64,000 nt of DNA from Tatumella punctata. Its GTDB lineage: Bacteria > Pseudomonadota > Gammaproteobacteria > Enterobacterales > Enterobacteriaceae. The notes under the pieces are model-generated. The model searched no databases. It saw nothing but the letters and a program-made list of their open reading frames with translations, and was not told where the DNA came from. Shown here piece by piece: positions 17,020-25,811 of this stretch (the first letter of the stretch is position 1; each line of letters starts with the position of its first letter). The stretch spans positions 186,001 to 250,000 of the forward strand of contig NZ_BAAAFW010000059.1 of the NCBI RefSeq assembly GCF_039523735.1, in the 5' to 3' direction. A program made the position numbers and the translations under genes.

Positions 17020-17047
17020 TACCGGTATCCGTGTGCGGATACCGGTA
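17020..17047 (+). terminator. Hairpin terminator after ynfM
   Basis: A perfect 12-bp stem (TACCGGTATCCG with CGGATACCGGTA) and a 4-base loop lie nine bases after the ynfM stop. Confidence 0.65.
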
Positions 17048-17194
17048 CGCCTGCTGCTGTCACCTTACCTCCGATTGTATATATTCGTAAGAATATTTTA
17101 GCCTGATTGTAATAGTCTCTATACTTGCCGCAACAGTCTCTGCCGGTAACAACCATCACTCGATGACCCGCGCCGATCCGTCACGGAGAACACC

Positions 17195-17755
17195 ATGCCA
17201 GATTGTATATATACAACCTATCACCGCTGGCAGATCCGTCTGCACTGGCTGACATTAGTGCTGCTGATTATTGTTTACGGGACTATTGAACTGCGCGGGC
17301 TGGCAGTACGTGGTTCCTGGCAAGGTAAGATGGTGATAATGACCCATTTCAGTTGCGGTGTTCTGGTCTTTGCGGTGATTTGTCTGCGGCTGTTACTGCG
17401 CTTGCGCTATCCGGCCCCTCCGCCACTGTCACTGGCAAGACAATGGCAGCACCGTCTATCTTCTGCGGTACATCAGTTGTTATATCTGTTATTCCTGTCA
17501 TTACCGGTGATGGGAGTCGCATCGCGCTATCTGCGTGGCCAGCCGTGGCCGTTGTTTGGCATACTGATGCCGGTCACCACCCGCCCTGACCCCGGCCTCA
17601 GTCGTCAAATCATCCGCTGGCATGAAACCCTGGCAGATGCGGGCTACTGGCTGATTGGGTTACATGCGCTGGCCGCCATTATCCATCATTTTTTACTGCG
17701 GGATAACACTCTGCGCAGGATGCTGCCATCACGCAGAGTTCCGCCGCACCCATAA
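17195..17755 (+). CDS. cybB: Cytochrome b561
   Basis: A 186-residue integral membrane protein (E. coli CybB is 176) with four hydrophobic helices. Histidines suited to two b-type hemes are in the expected places: RLHWLTLV in helix 1, MTHFSCGVL in helix 2, VHQLLYLLF in helix 3 and GLHALAAIIHHF in helix 4. CybB is an inner-membrane superoxide:ubiquinone oxidoreductase in E. coli. The ATG at 17195 follows GGAG. It is monocistronic, between ynfM and sotB. Confidence 0.87.
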   Translation: MPDCIYTTYHRWQIRLHWLTLVLLIIVYGTIELRGLAVRGSWQGKMVIMTHFSCGVLVFAVICLRLLLRLRYPAPPPLSLARQWQHRLSSAVHQLLYLLFLSLPVMGVASRYLRGQPWPLFGILMPVTTRPDPGLSRQIIRWHETLADAGYWLIGLHALAAIIHHFLLRDNTLRRMLPSRRVPPHP

Positions 17756-17828
17756 ACATCTGCATTCTGTTTATCAGACTAATTAAAGGTTTAATCCTGT
17801 GTTCAAATTCGTCACAATACGCGAATAA

Positions 17829-17844
17829 TGTGATTGAGATCACC
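17829..17844. promoter_or_regulatory. CRP-like site upstream of sotB
   Basis: TGTGATTGAGATCACC has the CRP form TGTGA-N6-TCACA with one mismatch (final C for A). It lies 25 bases before the sotB start, so it would overlap or follow the promoter; repression is as likely as activation. The core TGAT-N4-ATCA is also FNR-like, but the outer bases favour CRP. Confidence 0.4.
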
Positions 17845-17868
17845 TAACGCCAAGGAAAAAGCCTTTTT

Positions 17869-19089
17869 ATGATAGCTGAATCTTCCTGCCAGCCAGAAGA
17901 CCCGCAATATAACCCGCCAGGCTCACGTAAAGTAGCATGGTTAAGAGTGCTGCTGATGGCGGTGGCTGCCTTCATCTTCAATACCACCGAGTTTGTCCCC
18001 GTCGGGCTGTTGTCGGATATCGGTGCCAGTTTCAATATGAAAACGGCTGATGTAGGGATTATGCTGACCATCTATGCCTGGTGCGTCGCCTTACTGTCAT
18101 TACCGCTGATGCTGCTGACCCGCAATATCGAGCGCCGCTTTTTGCTGGTGATCCTGCTGGTACTGTTTACGGCCAGCCATCTGTTGTCAGCCTTCGCCTG
18201 GGATTTTAACGCACTGCTGGTCTCCAGGGTCGGTATTGCCATCACCCACGCTGTTTTCTGGTCGATCAACGCCTCACTGGCTATCCGGATTGCACCGCCG
18301 GGCAAGAAAACCCAGGCACTGAGTATGATTGCCACCGGTACAGCACTGGCAATGGTGTTAGGTGTTCCCCTTGGCCGGATTATTGGTCAGACTATGGGCT
18401 GGCGCTCCACCTTCGGTATTATCGCTATCTCATCACTGGTGCTGATGGTTATGCTGATAAAACTGTTGCCGAAATTACCAAGTGAACATACGGGTTCCCT
18501 GAGTAGCCTGCCGCTGCTGATGCGCCGCCCGGCGCTGATGAGCATGTATTTGCTGGTGACCCTGGTCGTCACCGCCCATTATACGGCTTACAGCTATATC
18601 GAACCGTTTATGCAACAGCTGGCACAACAGGGTGAAAACTTCACGACCCTGTTGTTATTACTGTTTGGCGCAGCCGGTATCTTTGGCAGTGTGCTGTTCT
18701 CGTCACTGGGTAAACACTTCCCTTCATCACTGTTAGCCGGTGCAATTACCGCGATTATGCTGTGTATGGGATTATTGCTGGTTACCGCCACCCACCCGGG
18801 CAGTATCATTACTGTGTGCATTGTCTGGGGGATCGCCATGATGCTGATTAACCTGTCGATGCAGGTGCGGGTGCTGTCTCTGGCACCGGATGCAACAGAT
18901 GTTGCGATGTCTCTGATGTCAGGGATTTATAATATTGGTATCGGCGCCGGGGCATTGATTGGTAATCAGGTCAGCAGCCATCTGGGTATGGGGCTGGTCG
19001 GGTATGTGGGTGCCGCATTTGCCCTGGTCAGTCTGGGCTGGTGCCTGTACGGCCTGAAAAAATACCCTGAATTACGCTCTAACCTGTAA
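17869..19089 (+). CDS. sotB: Sugar efflux transporter SotB
   Basis: A 406-residue MFS protein with 12 predicted membrane helices (E. coli SotB/YdeA is 396). Landmarks that match are FIFNTTEFVPVGLLSDI in helix 1, GIMLTIYAWCVALLSLP in helix 2, HYTAYSYIEPF mid-protein and LAPDATDVAM in the second half. It exports arabinose and IPTG-like sugars in E. coli. The first 20 residues are not conserved, so a start slightly downstream cannot be excluded, although AAGGA precedes the ATG at 17869. A CRP-like site lies upstream. Confidence 0.88.
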   Translation: MIAESSCQPEDPQYNPPGSRKVAWLRVLLMAVAAFIFNTTEFVPVGLLSDIGASFNMKTADVGIMLTIYAWCVALLSLPLMLLTRNIERRFLLVILLVLFTASHLLSAFAWDFNALLVSRVGIAITHAVFWSINASLAIRIAPPGKKTQALSMIATGTALAMVLGVPLGRIIGQTMGWRSTFGIIAISSLVLMVMLIKLLPKLPSEHTGSLSSLPLLMRRPALMSMYLLVTLVVTAHYTAYSYIEPFMQQLAQQGENFTTLLLLLFGAAGIFGSVLFSSLGKHFPSSLLAGAITAIMLCMGLLLVTATHPGSIITVCIVWGIAMMLINLSMQVRVLSLAPDATDVAMSLMSGIYNIGIGAGALIGNQVSSHLGMGLVGYVGAAFALVSLGWCLYGLKKYPELRSNL

Positions 19090-19093
19090 TGCT

Positions 19094-19113
19094 ATCCCCG
19101 GTACGCCGGGGAT
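19094..19113. terminator. Hairpin between convergent sotB and yegP
   Basis: An 8-bp GC-rich stem (ATCCCCGG with CCGGGGAT) and a 4-base loop lie in the 35-base spacer between the stop codons. Confidence 0.6.
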
Positions 19114-19124
19114 TTGAGCGGAGG

Positions 19125-19463
19125 TTACTCTGCGGACAGTTCCGTTACCGGGCTGTCCGGACCATTTTTTTTCACCGATTCAATGCCTTTCTCCCGCGCT
19201 GCCACAGTGCTGTACATTTCGCTGCAACCAATAACCTGATGATTTTGTGCTTTCAGAGTGAAATAAGGTGCACCATTTTTAGCGGTCAGACGCTGATAGT
19301 TATGATCGTCAGCACTGTTTTTCTGTACCGATATTATCCCGTTCAGGCAGCCGCTCTTCTCTTTATAGCCTTCACTGCTGAGAATAACTTCCCCGTTTGC
19401 TGCCTTGAGATGGAAATAATACTGCTGGTCTTTCCCCCGGAAAACGTCATATTTACCGCTCAT
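19125..19463 (-). CDS. yegP: YegP family protein with two DUF1508 repeats
   Basis: A 112-residue cytosolic protein made of two tandem DUF1508 units. Each has the pattern FxLKAxNxxxIxxSExYxxxxxxxxGIxSVxKN (first: YFHLKAANGEVILSSEGY; second: YFTLKAQNHQVIGCSEMY). E. coli YegP (110 residues) has the same architecture. The function is unknown. I chose the ATG at 19463 because CAAGGGG sits seven bases upstream; a GTG at 19490 has no ribosome site. It is convergent with sotB. Confidence 0.85.
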   Translation of the reverse strand: MSGKYDVFRGKDQQYYFHLKAANGEVILSSEGYKEKSGCLNGIISVQKNSADDHNYQRLTAKNGAPYFTLKAQNHQVIGCSEMYSTVAAREKGIESVKKNGPDSPVTELSAE

Positions 19464-19490
19464 ACTCGCCCCTTGAAAATTAACAGACAC

Positions 19491-19804
19491 GGTTTAAGTG
19501 TTACGCAGATACGTGATAACGCAATAGATCCTGCGTATTTTTTCTGAGATACCGCCGAGGATGATCGTGTTATGCCTGAGTAAAATCTGAATCTGTATCA
19601 CAATTGGCACGAATTGCATAACCACACTTATCCTGTGGTAACAAAGTAGTTTATACTCGCCTTCAGTAAGCTGATGAATTTATACCTTATTTAAATATAA
19701 ATTTTAAATTATAAAATTTTTTCATAAGCACCTGCGTGTAAACCTGTTTTTCTTCGCGAAAAATGTTAAAATTATGGCCAGTTAACCACTACCGGAACTG
19801 AATT
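19491..19804. other. Spacer upstream of fnr
   Basis: 314 bases without a gene, becoming strongly AT-rich in the last 150. It must hold the fnr promoter. I see no clear TTGAT-N4-ATCAA Fnr autoregulation box by eye. Confidence 0.35.
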
Positions 19805-20560
19805 ATGATTCCAGAAAAAAGGATTATTCGTCGCGTTCAATCTGGCGGTTGTGCAATTCATTGTCAGGACTGCAGTATTAACCAGCTATGTATCCCCTTC
19901 ACTCTTAATGAACATGAATTGGATCAACTGGATAATATTATTGAGCGTAAAAAACCGATTCAGAAAGGACAATCCCTTTTTAAAGCAGGAGATGAATTAA
20001 AATCACTTTATGCAATTCGTTCCGGTACCCTGAAAAGCTATACCATTACCGAACAGGGCGATGAGCAAATTACCGGTTTTCATCTGGCCGGTGACCTTGT
20101 CGGTTTCGATGCTATTATCAGCAGTCATCATCCGAGCTTCGCTCAGGCCCTTGAAACCTCAATGGTATGCGAAATTCCTTTTGACACCCTCGATGACCTG
20201 TCCGGAAAAATGCCGGCCCTGCGCCAGCAAATGATGCGTCTGATGAGCGGTGAAATCAAAAGTGACCAGGACATGATCCTGCTGCTGTCGAAAAAGAGCG
20301 CCGAAGAACGTCTGGCTGCCTTTATCTGGAACCTGTCTCGCCGTTTTGCCCAGCGCGGCTTTTCACAGCGTGAATTCCGTCTGACCATGACCCGCGGCGA
20401 TATCGGTAACTATCTGGGACTGACAGTCGAGACCATCAGCCGTCTGCTGGGGCGTTTTCAGAAAAGCGGTATGCTGGCAGTCAAAGGTAAATATATCACC
20501 ATCGAAAATCACCAGATGCTGACTGAGCTGGCAGGACAAACCTCCCCCTGCAGTCCCTGA
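19805..20560 (+). CDS. fnr: Fnr, oxygen-sensing anaerobic transcription regulator
   Basis: A 251-residue protein nearly identical to E. coli Fnr (250). The [4Fe-4S] ligands Cys20, Cys23 and Cys29 are in GGCAIHCQDCSINQLC, and the fourth is Cys122 in TSMVCEIPF. A cyclic-nucleotide-binding fold and a dimerisation helix follow, and the C-terminal helix-turn-helix carries ETISRLLGRFQKSG, the DNA-reading helix. Fnr activates anaerobic respiration genes and represses aerobic ones. One predicted target is in this window: FnrS at 40.8 kb has an Fnr box. The gene ends in a strong terminator and uspE follows, as in E. coli. Confidence 0.98.
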   Translation: MIPEKRIIRRVQSGGCAIHCQDCSINQLCIPFTLNEHELDQLDNIIERKKPIQKGQSLFKAGDELKSLYAIRSGTLKSYTITEQGDEQITGFHLAGDLVGFDAIISSHHPSFAQALETSMVCEIPFDTLDDLSGKMPALRQQMMRLMSGEIKSDQDMILLLSKKSAEERLAAFIWNLSRRFAQRGFSQREFRLTMTRGDIGNYLGLTVETISRLLGRFQKSGMLAVKGKYITIENHQMLTELAGQTSPCSP

Positions 20561-20570
20561 GCCCGGGATA

Positions 20571-20614
20571 ACCGGAACCGTACGGTAAAACGACCGTCAG
20601 TTTCCGGTTTTTTA
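20571..20614 (+). terminator. Intrinsic terminator after fnr
   Basis: ACCGGAA-CCGTACGGT pairs with ACCGTCAGTTTCCGGT around a 6-base loop, followed by TTTTTTAATTTTT. Confidence 0.8.
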
Positions 20615-20684
20615 ATTTTTCCTTCTCCCGCCATCTAAGCCAGGCTATCTTTAAATCCTCAGGCTTTTACAAGGAGATGTCAGA

Positions 20685-21644
20685 ATGTCCAGATATCAGA
20701 ATATCCTCGTGGCTGTTGATGCAGAGCAGGACGACCAGCCCGCATTGCGGCGTGCCGTCTATCTGAACCAGCGCATTGGCGGTAAAATAAAAGCATTTCT
20801 CCCTATCTATGACTTTTCCTACGAAATGACGACCTTACTGTCCCCCGATGAGCGGGCCAGTATGCGTCAGGGTGTCATTGATCAGCGCACGGAATGGATC
20901 CGTCATCAGGCAAAGGCGTATATTGATGCCGGTGTAAATATTGATATCAAGGTGGTATGGCACAATCGCCCCCATGAGGCCATTATTCAGGAAGTATCAC
21001 AGCATCAGCACGATTTGGTCCTGAAAATGGCCCACCAGTATGACCGGCTGGAGTCTGTGATCTTTACACCGACTGACTGGCATATCCTGCGTAAATGCCC
21101 TTCTCCTGTCTGGATGGTTAAGGATCAGCCCTGGCCGGAAAAAGGCAAGGCACTGGTGGCGGTGAACCTTGCCAGCGAAGACCCCGGCCATGATGCCCTT
21201 AATCATAAACTGGTGCGTGAGAGTCAGTTACTGGCTGATATGGTCAATCATACGGAAGTACATCTGGTGGGGGCTTATCCTCTGACACCGGTAAATATCG
21301 CAATTGAGCTGCCTGATTTTGACCCGCAAACCTATAATGATGCCATCCGCGGTCAGTATCTGATTGCGATGAAAACATTACGCCAGACCTTCTCGATTGG
21401 TGATGAATTTACCCATGTCGATAAAGGCGAGCCTGAAGAGGTTATTCCCGGGCTGGCAAATACCCTGGACGCGGGGGTGGTGGTTTTGGGTACCATCGGC
21501 CGTACCGGGCTGTCAGCCGCATTTCTGGGCAATACCGCAGAACAGGTGATCGATCATCTGCGCTGCGACTTACTGGTATTCAAACCTGATGATTTCGTCT
21601 TAGCAGAAGCGGAAGACGAAGAGGATGATGCCGAAGACGACTAA
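20685..21644 (+). CDS. uspE: Universal stress protein UspE
   Basis: A 319-residue protein of two tandem Usp domains (E. coli UspE is 316). The first domain starts YQNILVAVDAEQDDQPALRR. The second ends with GTIGRTGLSAAFLGNTAEQV, the phosphate-binding-loop type motif (GxxGxxG-N-S/T). It has a notably acidic C-terminal tail (EAEDEEDDAEDD). UspE is cytosolic and is involved in DNA-damage and oxidative stress resistance and motility/adhesion in E. coli. AAGGAG precedes the ATG. The fnr-uspE adjacency is conserved. Confidence 0.95.
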   Translation: MSRYQNILVAVDAEQDDQPALRRAVYLNQRIGGKIKAFLPIYDFSYEMTTLLSPDERASMRQGVIDQRTEWIRHQAKAYIDAGVNIDIKVVWHNRPHEAIIQEVSQHQHDLVLKMAHQYDRLESVIFTPTDWHILRKCPSPVWMVKDQPWPEKGKALVAVNLASEDPGHDALNHKLVRESQLLADMVNHTEVHLVGAYPLTPVNIAIELPDFDPQTYNDAIRGQYLIAMKTLRQTFSIGDEFTHVDKGEPEEVIPGLANTLDAGVVVLGTIGRTGLSAAFLGNTAEQVIDHLRCDLLVFKPDDFVLAEAEDEEDDAEDD

Positions 21645-21649
21645 TGCCT

Positions 21650-21675
21650 CCCCCCTGTGCAGACACAGGGGGGTT
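21650..21675 (+). terminator. Hairpin terminator after uspE
   Basis: A 10-bp stem (CCCCCCTGTG with CACAGGGGGG) and a 4-base loop lie six bases after the uspE stop; the T run is short. Confidence 0.65.
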
Positions 21676-21913
21676 ATCTGATCTGCAGCGACCTGCCCGC
21701 CATCCGACATCCTGCCCTGAATTTTCTGTCATCTGATTGTCATAAAAATGCCGCAATCTCCGGAATCTGCTTTTTTTATCGCTGGCAGGATAAATGCATA
21801 AATTGGCTGAGACAGCACAATTTTTACATGTAATAATCAACCACAAACAGGTTACACATCAACGTCCGGGACGATTTCGTACTCTTTTTTGAGCAAGGCG
21901 AAGGATTATTTTT

Positions 21914-22867
21914 ATGAAGCTTAAGAACACTTTTTTAGCAGCAGCTCTTTTCTCCGTTACTGCTGTTAATGCGTTTGCAGCCCAGGAGCTGGCGCCAGAA
22001 AAAGCAGCAGCATTACAGCCCTTCAAACGTATTAATATTAATGGCCGTTTTAATTCTCTGATTGATGCCAGTGCCGCGATCTCAAAGCGTGCCGATGAAC
22101 TGGGTGCCGCCGCCTATTATATTCAGGGCGTAAACGATGCCACGGGTAATAGTGGTAACTGGCGCGTCACCGCCGACCTTTACCATAAAGATGCGCCGGA
22201 AGTGGTTAAAAATACCGACTATCGTAAGTACAATGGCGTTGCTCAGCTGCCTAAAAATGTCGCCTACCGTTTAGAGCCTTTTGATACGGTTTCTGTCAGC
22301 GGCTACTTCCCGAGCCAGCCTGATGTCGTGGATGCCATCTCCCGTGCCGCCAAAGACAAAAACGCAGCCTCTTTCTTTATTGTCCGTCAGATTGATGCCA
22401 ACAATGGTGGCAATCAGTTTGTCACCGCCTATGTTTATAAGGCCGATGCCAGACAGCGTCAGGTACAAAGCCCTGATGCTATCCCGGCGAACTCTGCAGC
22501 CGGTAAAGCCGCATTAGCCGCAGGCGGCGCCGCGGCAGCCAAAGTGGAAATTCCGGGAGTGGCCTCTTCTGACACGCCGGACAGAAATATCGGTCGTTTC
22601 TTCGAAACCCAGACCAGTACCGGCCAGCGTTATACGGTCAAACTGCCAGACGGTACGTCAGTTCAGGAACTGAGTGCGATTACCGCCGCACAGATGACGC
22701 CGTTTACTACTGTTACCATCACTGACCACTTCGGCACCCCGACGGAAATTTCTGACGCCATCGCCCGTCGGGCGGCTGATAAAGGCGCGAAGTTTTACCA
22801 TATTACCCGCCAGTGGCAAAACCAGAGCGGCGGTAATCTGACCGTTACTGCAGAATTATTTAAGTAA
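21914..22867 (+). CDS. ydgH: YdgH, periplasmic protein with three DUF1471 domains
   Basis: A 317-residue protein (E. coli YdgH is 314) with a signal peptide ending at AFA near residue 23. Three repeats of the YhcN/DUF1471 type follow at about 30-100, 122-187 and 250-317, each with a pattern like F..V.I.G.F.S..D..DAIS..AA.K.A. An Ala-rich linker separates the second and third. The family is linked to stress, biofilm and virulence; the biochemical role is unknown. It is transcribed toward arcD, as in E. coli. Confidence 0.93.
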   Translation: MKLKNTFLAAALFSVTAVNAFAAQELAPEKAAALQPFKRININGRFNSLIDASAAISKRADELGAAAYYIQGVNDATGNSGNWRVTADLYHKDAPEVVKNTDYRKYNGVAQLPKNVAYRLEPFDTVSVSGYFPSQPDVVDAISRAAKDKNAASFFIVRQIDANNGGNQFVTAYVYKADARQRQVQSPDAIPANSAAGKAALAAGGAAAAKVEIPGVASSDTPDRNIGRFFETQTSTGQRYTVKLPDGTSVQELSAITAAQMTPFTTVTITDHFGTPTEISDAIARRAADKGAKFYHITRQWQNQSGGNLTVTAELFK

Positions 22868-23086
22868 GTCCGGATCCCCTCAGGCACGGGTAATATTTTG
22901 TTACCCGTGTTCTGTGCTGCGGCCTGTTTTTCCCCGCTTTACAGATTGCGTTACCCCCTGCCACTCCGTAGAATCACCGGCCTGTTATTCTGGTGAAAAA
23001 TCTCAGCCAATTTTACTATCTCAGCAGCTTCTGCTGGTTTTAAACACAATTCAGCGCGAACCGCTGAATGTAAATGCAGGAACGAC

Positions 23087-24484
23087 ATGTCTCAAAAAAA
23101 ATTAGGGTTCGCAGCACTGACAGCTCTGGTGTTGAGTTCAATGCTTGGCGCAGGGGTATTCAGTCTGCCACAGAATATGGCAGCAGTAGCAGGTCCTGCG
23201 GCGCTGTTATGCGGCTGGCTAATCACCGGGGTCGGGATCATTTTTCTGGCACTGGCAATGTTATTACTCAGCCGGTTACGCCCTGATCTCGATGGCGGTA
23301 TTTTCACCTATGCCCGTGACGGGTTTGGGGAAGTTATCGGTTTTTGTTCTGCGTGGGGCTACTGGCTGTGTGCTGTGATCGCCAATGTGTCGTACCTGGT
23401 GATCGTTTTTTCTGCATTAAGTTTTTTTACGGATTCTCCGGACCATACCCTGTTTGGTGAAGGCAATACCTGGCCGGCAGTGGCGGGCGCCTCGTTACTG
23501 TTATGGATGATCCATTTCCTGGTCTTGCGCGGTGTACAAACTGCAGCCAGTATCAATGTGCTGGCGACCCTCGGTAAACTGATCCCCCTGTGTCTATTCA
23601 TTATTATAGCCATCGTCGCCTTCCGGATGGAAAACTTCAGTTATGATTTCAGCGGACTGACGCTTCACCAGCCATTATGGTCGCAGGTAAAACAAACCAT
23701 GCTGATTACCCTGTGGGTGTTTATCGGGGTTGAGGGGGCGGTGGTTATTTCTGCCAGGGCAAGCCACCGCCGTGATGTGGGCCGCGCAACATTATGGGCC
23801 GTTGTGGCAGCATTGGTCGTCTATCTGCTGGTGACACTGTTGTCGCTAGGCATCGTGCCCCGCGAGCAGCTGGCAGCAATGCATAACCCGTCGATGGCCG
23901 GATTACTGGCAACCATTATCGGCCCCTGGGGCACTGTCGTCATTGTTTCCGGGCTGGTACTTTCCGTATCAGGTGCTTACCTCAGCTGGACAATTATGGC
24001 TGCCGAGATCCCGTTTCTGGCCGCCAAAACAGACGCCTTTCCACGGATTATCAGCCGGCAAAACCGGCATGAAGCCCCTGCCGCCTCACTGTGGCTGACT
24101 AACGGCTGTGTACAGGCCTGCCTGCTGATTATTGGTATCACCCATGCCGGTTACGGGACTCTGCTGACCATCGCTTCTGAAATGGTGCTGGTTCCCTATT
24201 TACTGGTAGGACTGTTTTTAATTAAAACCGTTCACCATAAAGGGATGTCAGCCCCGTGGCTGATCGGGCTGGGTGCCTCAGTTTATGGTCTCTGGCTGCT
24301 GTATGCGTCCGGGCCGGAAAATTTATTAATGTCTGTAATGCTGTATGCCCCGGGCTTGCTGGTATTTATCTTTGCGCGTTATACCGCTCCGCAACCGATG
24401 AAACTGACCCGTAAAGAGTATTCACTGACCGGATTAATCTTGTTACTGGCGCTGGCGACAGGAATAAAACTGATGCTGGCCTGA
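23087..24484 (+). CDS. arcD: Arginine:ornithine antiporter family protein (ArcD/YdgI)
   Basis: A 465-residue APC-superfamily transporter (E. coli YdgI is 460) with 12-13 predicted helices. The first helix contains SSMLGAGVFSLPQNMA, the unwound GxG substrate-binding motif of amino acid/polyamine antiporters. YAREGFGE-like and FCSAWGYWLCAVIANVSY segments match the basic amino acid antiporter subfamily. It probably exchanges arginine for ornithine. No arginine deiminase genes are nearby, so the pathway partner is unknown. It follows ydgH, and its end overlaps a terminator. Confidence 0.9.
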   Translation: MSQKKLGFAALTALVLSSMLGAGVFSLPQNMAAVAGPAALLCGWLITGVGIIFLALAMLLLSRLRPDLDGGIFTYARDGFGEVIGFCSAWGYWLCAVIANVSYLVIVFSALSFFTDSPDHTLFGEGNTWPAVAGASLLLWMIHFLVLRGVQTAASINVLATLGKLIPLCLFIIIAIVAFRMENFSYDFSGLTLHQPLWSQVKQTMLITLWVFIGVEGAVVISARASHRRDVGRATLWAVVAALVVYLLVTLLSLGIVPREQLAAMHNPSMAGLLATIIGPWGTVVIVSGLVLSVSGAYLSWTIMAAEIPFLAAKTDAFPRIISRQNRHEAPAASLWLTNGCVQACLLIIGITHAGYGTLLTIASEMVLVPYLLVGLFLIKTVHHKGMSAPWLIGLGASVYGLWLLYASGPENLLMSVMLYAPGLLVFIFARYTAPQPMKLTRKEYSLTGLILLLALATGIKLMLA

Positions 24485-24499
24485 CAGGCCAGCTGTTTT
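24475..24499. terminator. Terminator at the end of arcD
   Basis: The GCTGGCC/GGCCAGC stem spans the arcD stop codon and is followed by TGTTTTTAT. The opposing gene ends at 24504. Confidence 0.65.
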
Positions 24500-24503
24500 T
24501 ATA

Positions 24504-24914
24504 TCAGGGTAAGGCGATCCTCAGGCAGTCATCATCCTGCCTGAGTGTCAGCGGCTTACGATATTCATCATAAATACCCGCCAGCTGATGTTCTGAAAGA
24601 GGATAAGGAAGCTGGATTTCAAAACTGATAATTTTTTGCTGTTCAGCAAGGGCAATCAGTCGGGCGATATTAATTTCATCGCTGACCTGAGTAGAAATTA
24701 TCTGCAGCGCCATAGCCTTAAAATGTTCTGCATCGTTAGTCATTCCGTTAATGTTGCGCGCAGTTTTACGCGTCACCATACCGAAAATAGGCAGAACACC
24801 ATAGATAGCATCCACAAAACTCCAGTGCTTCTTACAGGATGCCGACAGAAAATCACTGTAATTGAAGCAAATGCGCCGGTTATCCGCGCCTGAAGTCAAT
24901 TTATCATCAGACAC
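24504..24914 (-). CDS. Uncharacterised 136-residue protein
   Basis: I do not recognise this protein. It is cytosolic-looking, with no signal peptide or membrane helix. A Phe/Trp/Tyr-rich N-terminal half (ICFNYSDFLSASCKKHWSF) is followed by a predicted helix pair around residues 60-100 and a short C-terminal beta-type segment. The start is a GTG at 24914 with GGGGGAG five bases upstream. It occupies the place where E. coli has folM and ydgC, between arcD and rstA, is convergent with arcD and divergent from rstA. The strong ribosome site supports a real gene. Confidence 0.6.
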   Translation of the reverse strand: MSDDKLTSGADNRRICFNYSDFLSASCKKHWSFVDAIYGVLPIFGMVTRKTARNINGMTNDAEHFKAMALQIISTQVSDEINIARLIALAEQQKIISFEIQLPYPLSEHQLAGIYDEYRKPLTLRQDDDCLRIALP

Positions 24915-25043
24915 TCAAACTCCCCCTGTTAGCACGATCCTTAGGAAACTCATATTTCCGCGGATTATAATGGCATATTATATAGGGTATATACCAGCAA
25001 CAGATGCCTTTTTCATGATAACGTAACGGTGATGACTGTTCCG

Positions 25044-25060
25044 GGTTACTTTGTTGTTAA
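25044..25060 (+). promoter_or_regulatory. Weak PhoP-box-like repeat upstream of rstA
   Basis: GGTTAC-TTTGT-TGTTAA is two degenerate half-sites five bases apart, the geometry of the PhoP box (T/G)GTTTA-N5-(T/G)GTTTA, ending 22 bases before the rstA start. E. coli rstA is PhoP-activated. Each half differs from consensus by two bases. Confidence 0.25.
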
Positions 25061-25082
25061 ATATAAATAATTATTGTTAATT

Positions 25083-25811
25083 ATGAATAAAATAGTTTAC
25101 GTAGAAGATGAACCTGAAGTTGGTGAATTGATCGCCGCTTACCTTAGCAAACATGATTTCGATGTGGTGGTTGAAACCCGCGGCGATCGGGCTGAAGAAA
25201 CGATTATCCGCGAACAGCCCGAACTGGTGATGCTGGACATTATGCTGCCCGGCAAAGACGGTATGACCCTGTGTCGTGACCTGCGTACACGCTGGCACGG
25301 CCCGATTGTATTGCTGACTTCGCTGGACAGTGATATGAACCATATTCTGGCGCTGGAAATGGGTGCCAACGATTATATTCTGAAAACCACCCCGCCGGCG
25401 GTGTTACTCGCCAGACTGCGTCTGCACCTGCGTCAGTCACAGCAAAACAGCAGCAACGAAGAATTAGCTTCCGGTACTGCACCGGCCCGGCTGATCCGTT
25501 TCGGCAGTCTGACGATTGATATGCTGAACCGGGAAGTGACTCTGGCAGAAGAGCCGATCCCGTTGTCGACCGCGGATTTTGATTTACTCCGGGAACTGGC
25601 CAGCCATGCCGGACAGATCCTCAACCGTGATGCACTATTGAAAACCCTGCGTGGTGTCAGCTACGACGGCATGGATCGCAGTATTGATGTGGCTATCTCC
25701 AGGTTACGTAAAAAACTGCATGACAATGCCACCGAGCCTTTCAGAATAAAAACCATCCGTAATAAAGGTTATCTGTTCGCACCTCAGGCCTGGGATACCC
25801 ATTCCGAATGA
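25083..25811 (+). CDS. rstA: Response regulator RstA
   Basis: A 242-residue OmpR-family regulator. The receiver domain (about 1-115) has the acidic pocket EDEPE, the phosphoacceptor Asp in MLDIMLPGKDG (about residue 52), Thr/Ser in LLTSLDSD and Lys in YILKTTPP. A winged-helix DNA-binding domain follows (RNKGYLF at the end). RstA with RstB controls asr, genes under acid stress and others; its box TACATnTnGTTACA has a good match upstream of asr in this window. I chose the ATG at 25083; the upstream TTG at 25074 has no ribosome site. It overlaps rstB by four bases. Confidence 0.95.
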   Translation: MNKIVYVEDEPEVGELIAAYLSKHDFDVVVETRGDRAEETIIREQPELVMLDIMLPGKDGMTLCRDLRTRWHGPIVLLTSLDSDMNHILALEMGANDYILKTTPPAVLLARLRLHLRQSQQNSSNEELASGTAPARLIRFGSLTIDMLNREVTLAEEPIPLSTADFDLLRELASHAGQILNRDALLKTLRGVSYDGMDRSIDVAISRLRKKLHDNATEPFRIKTIRNKGYLFAPQAWDTHSE

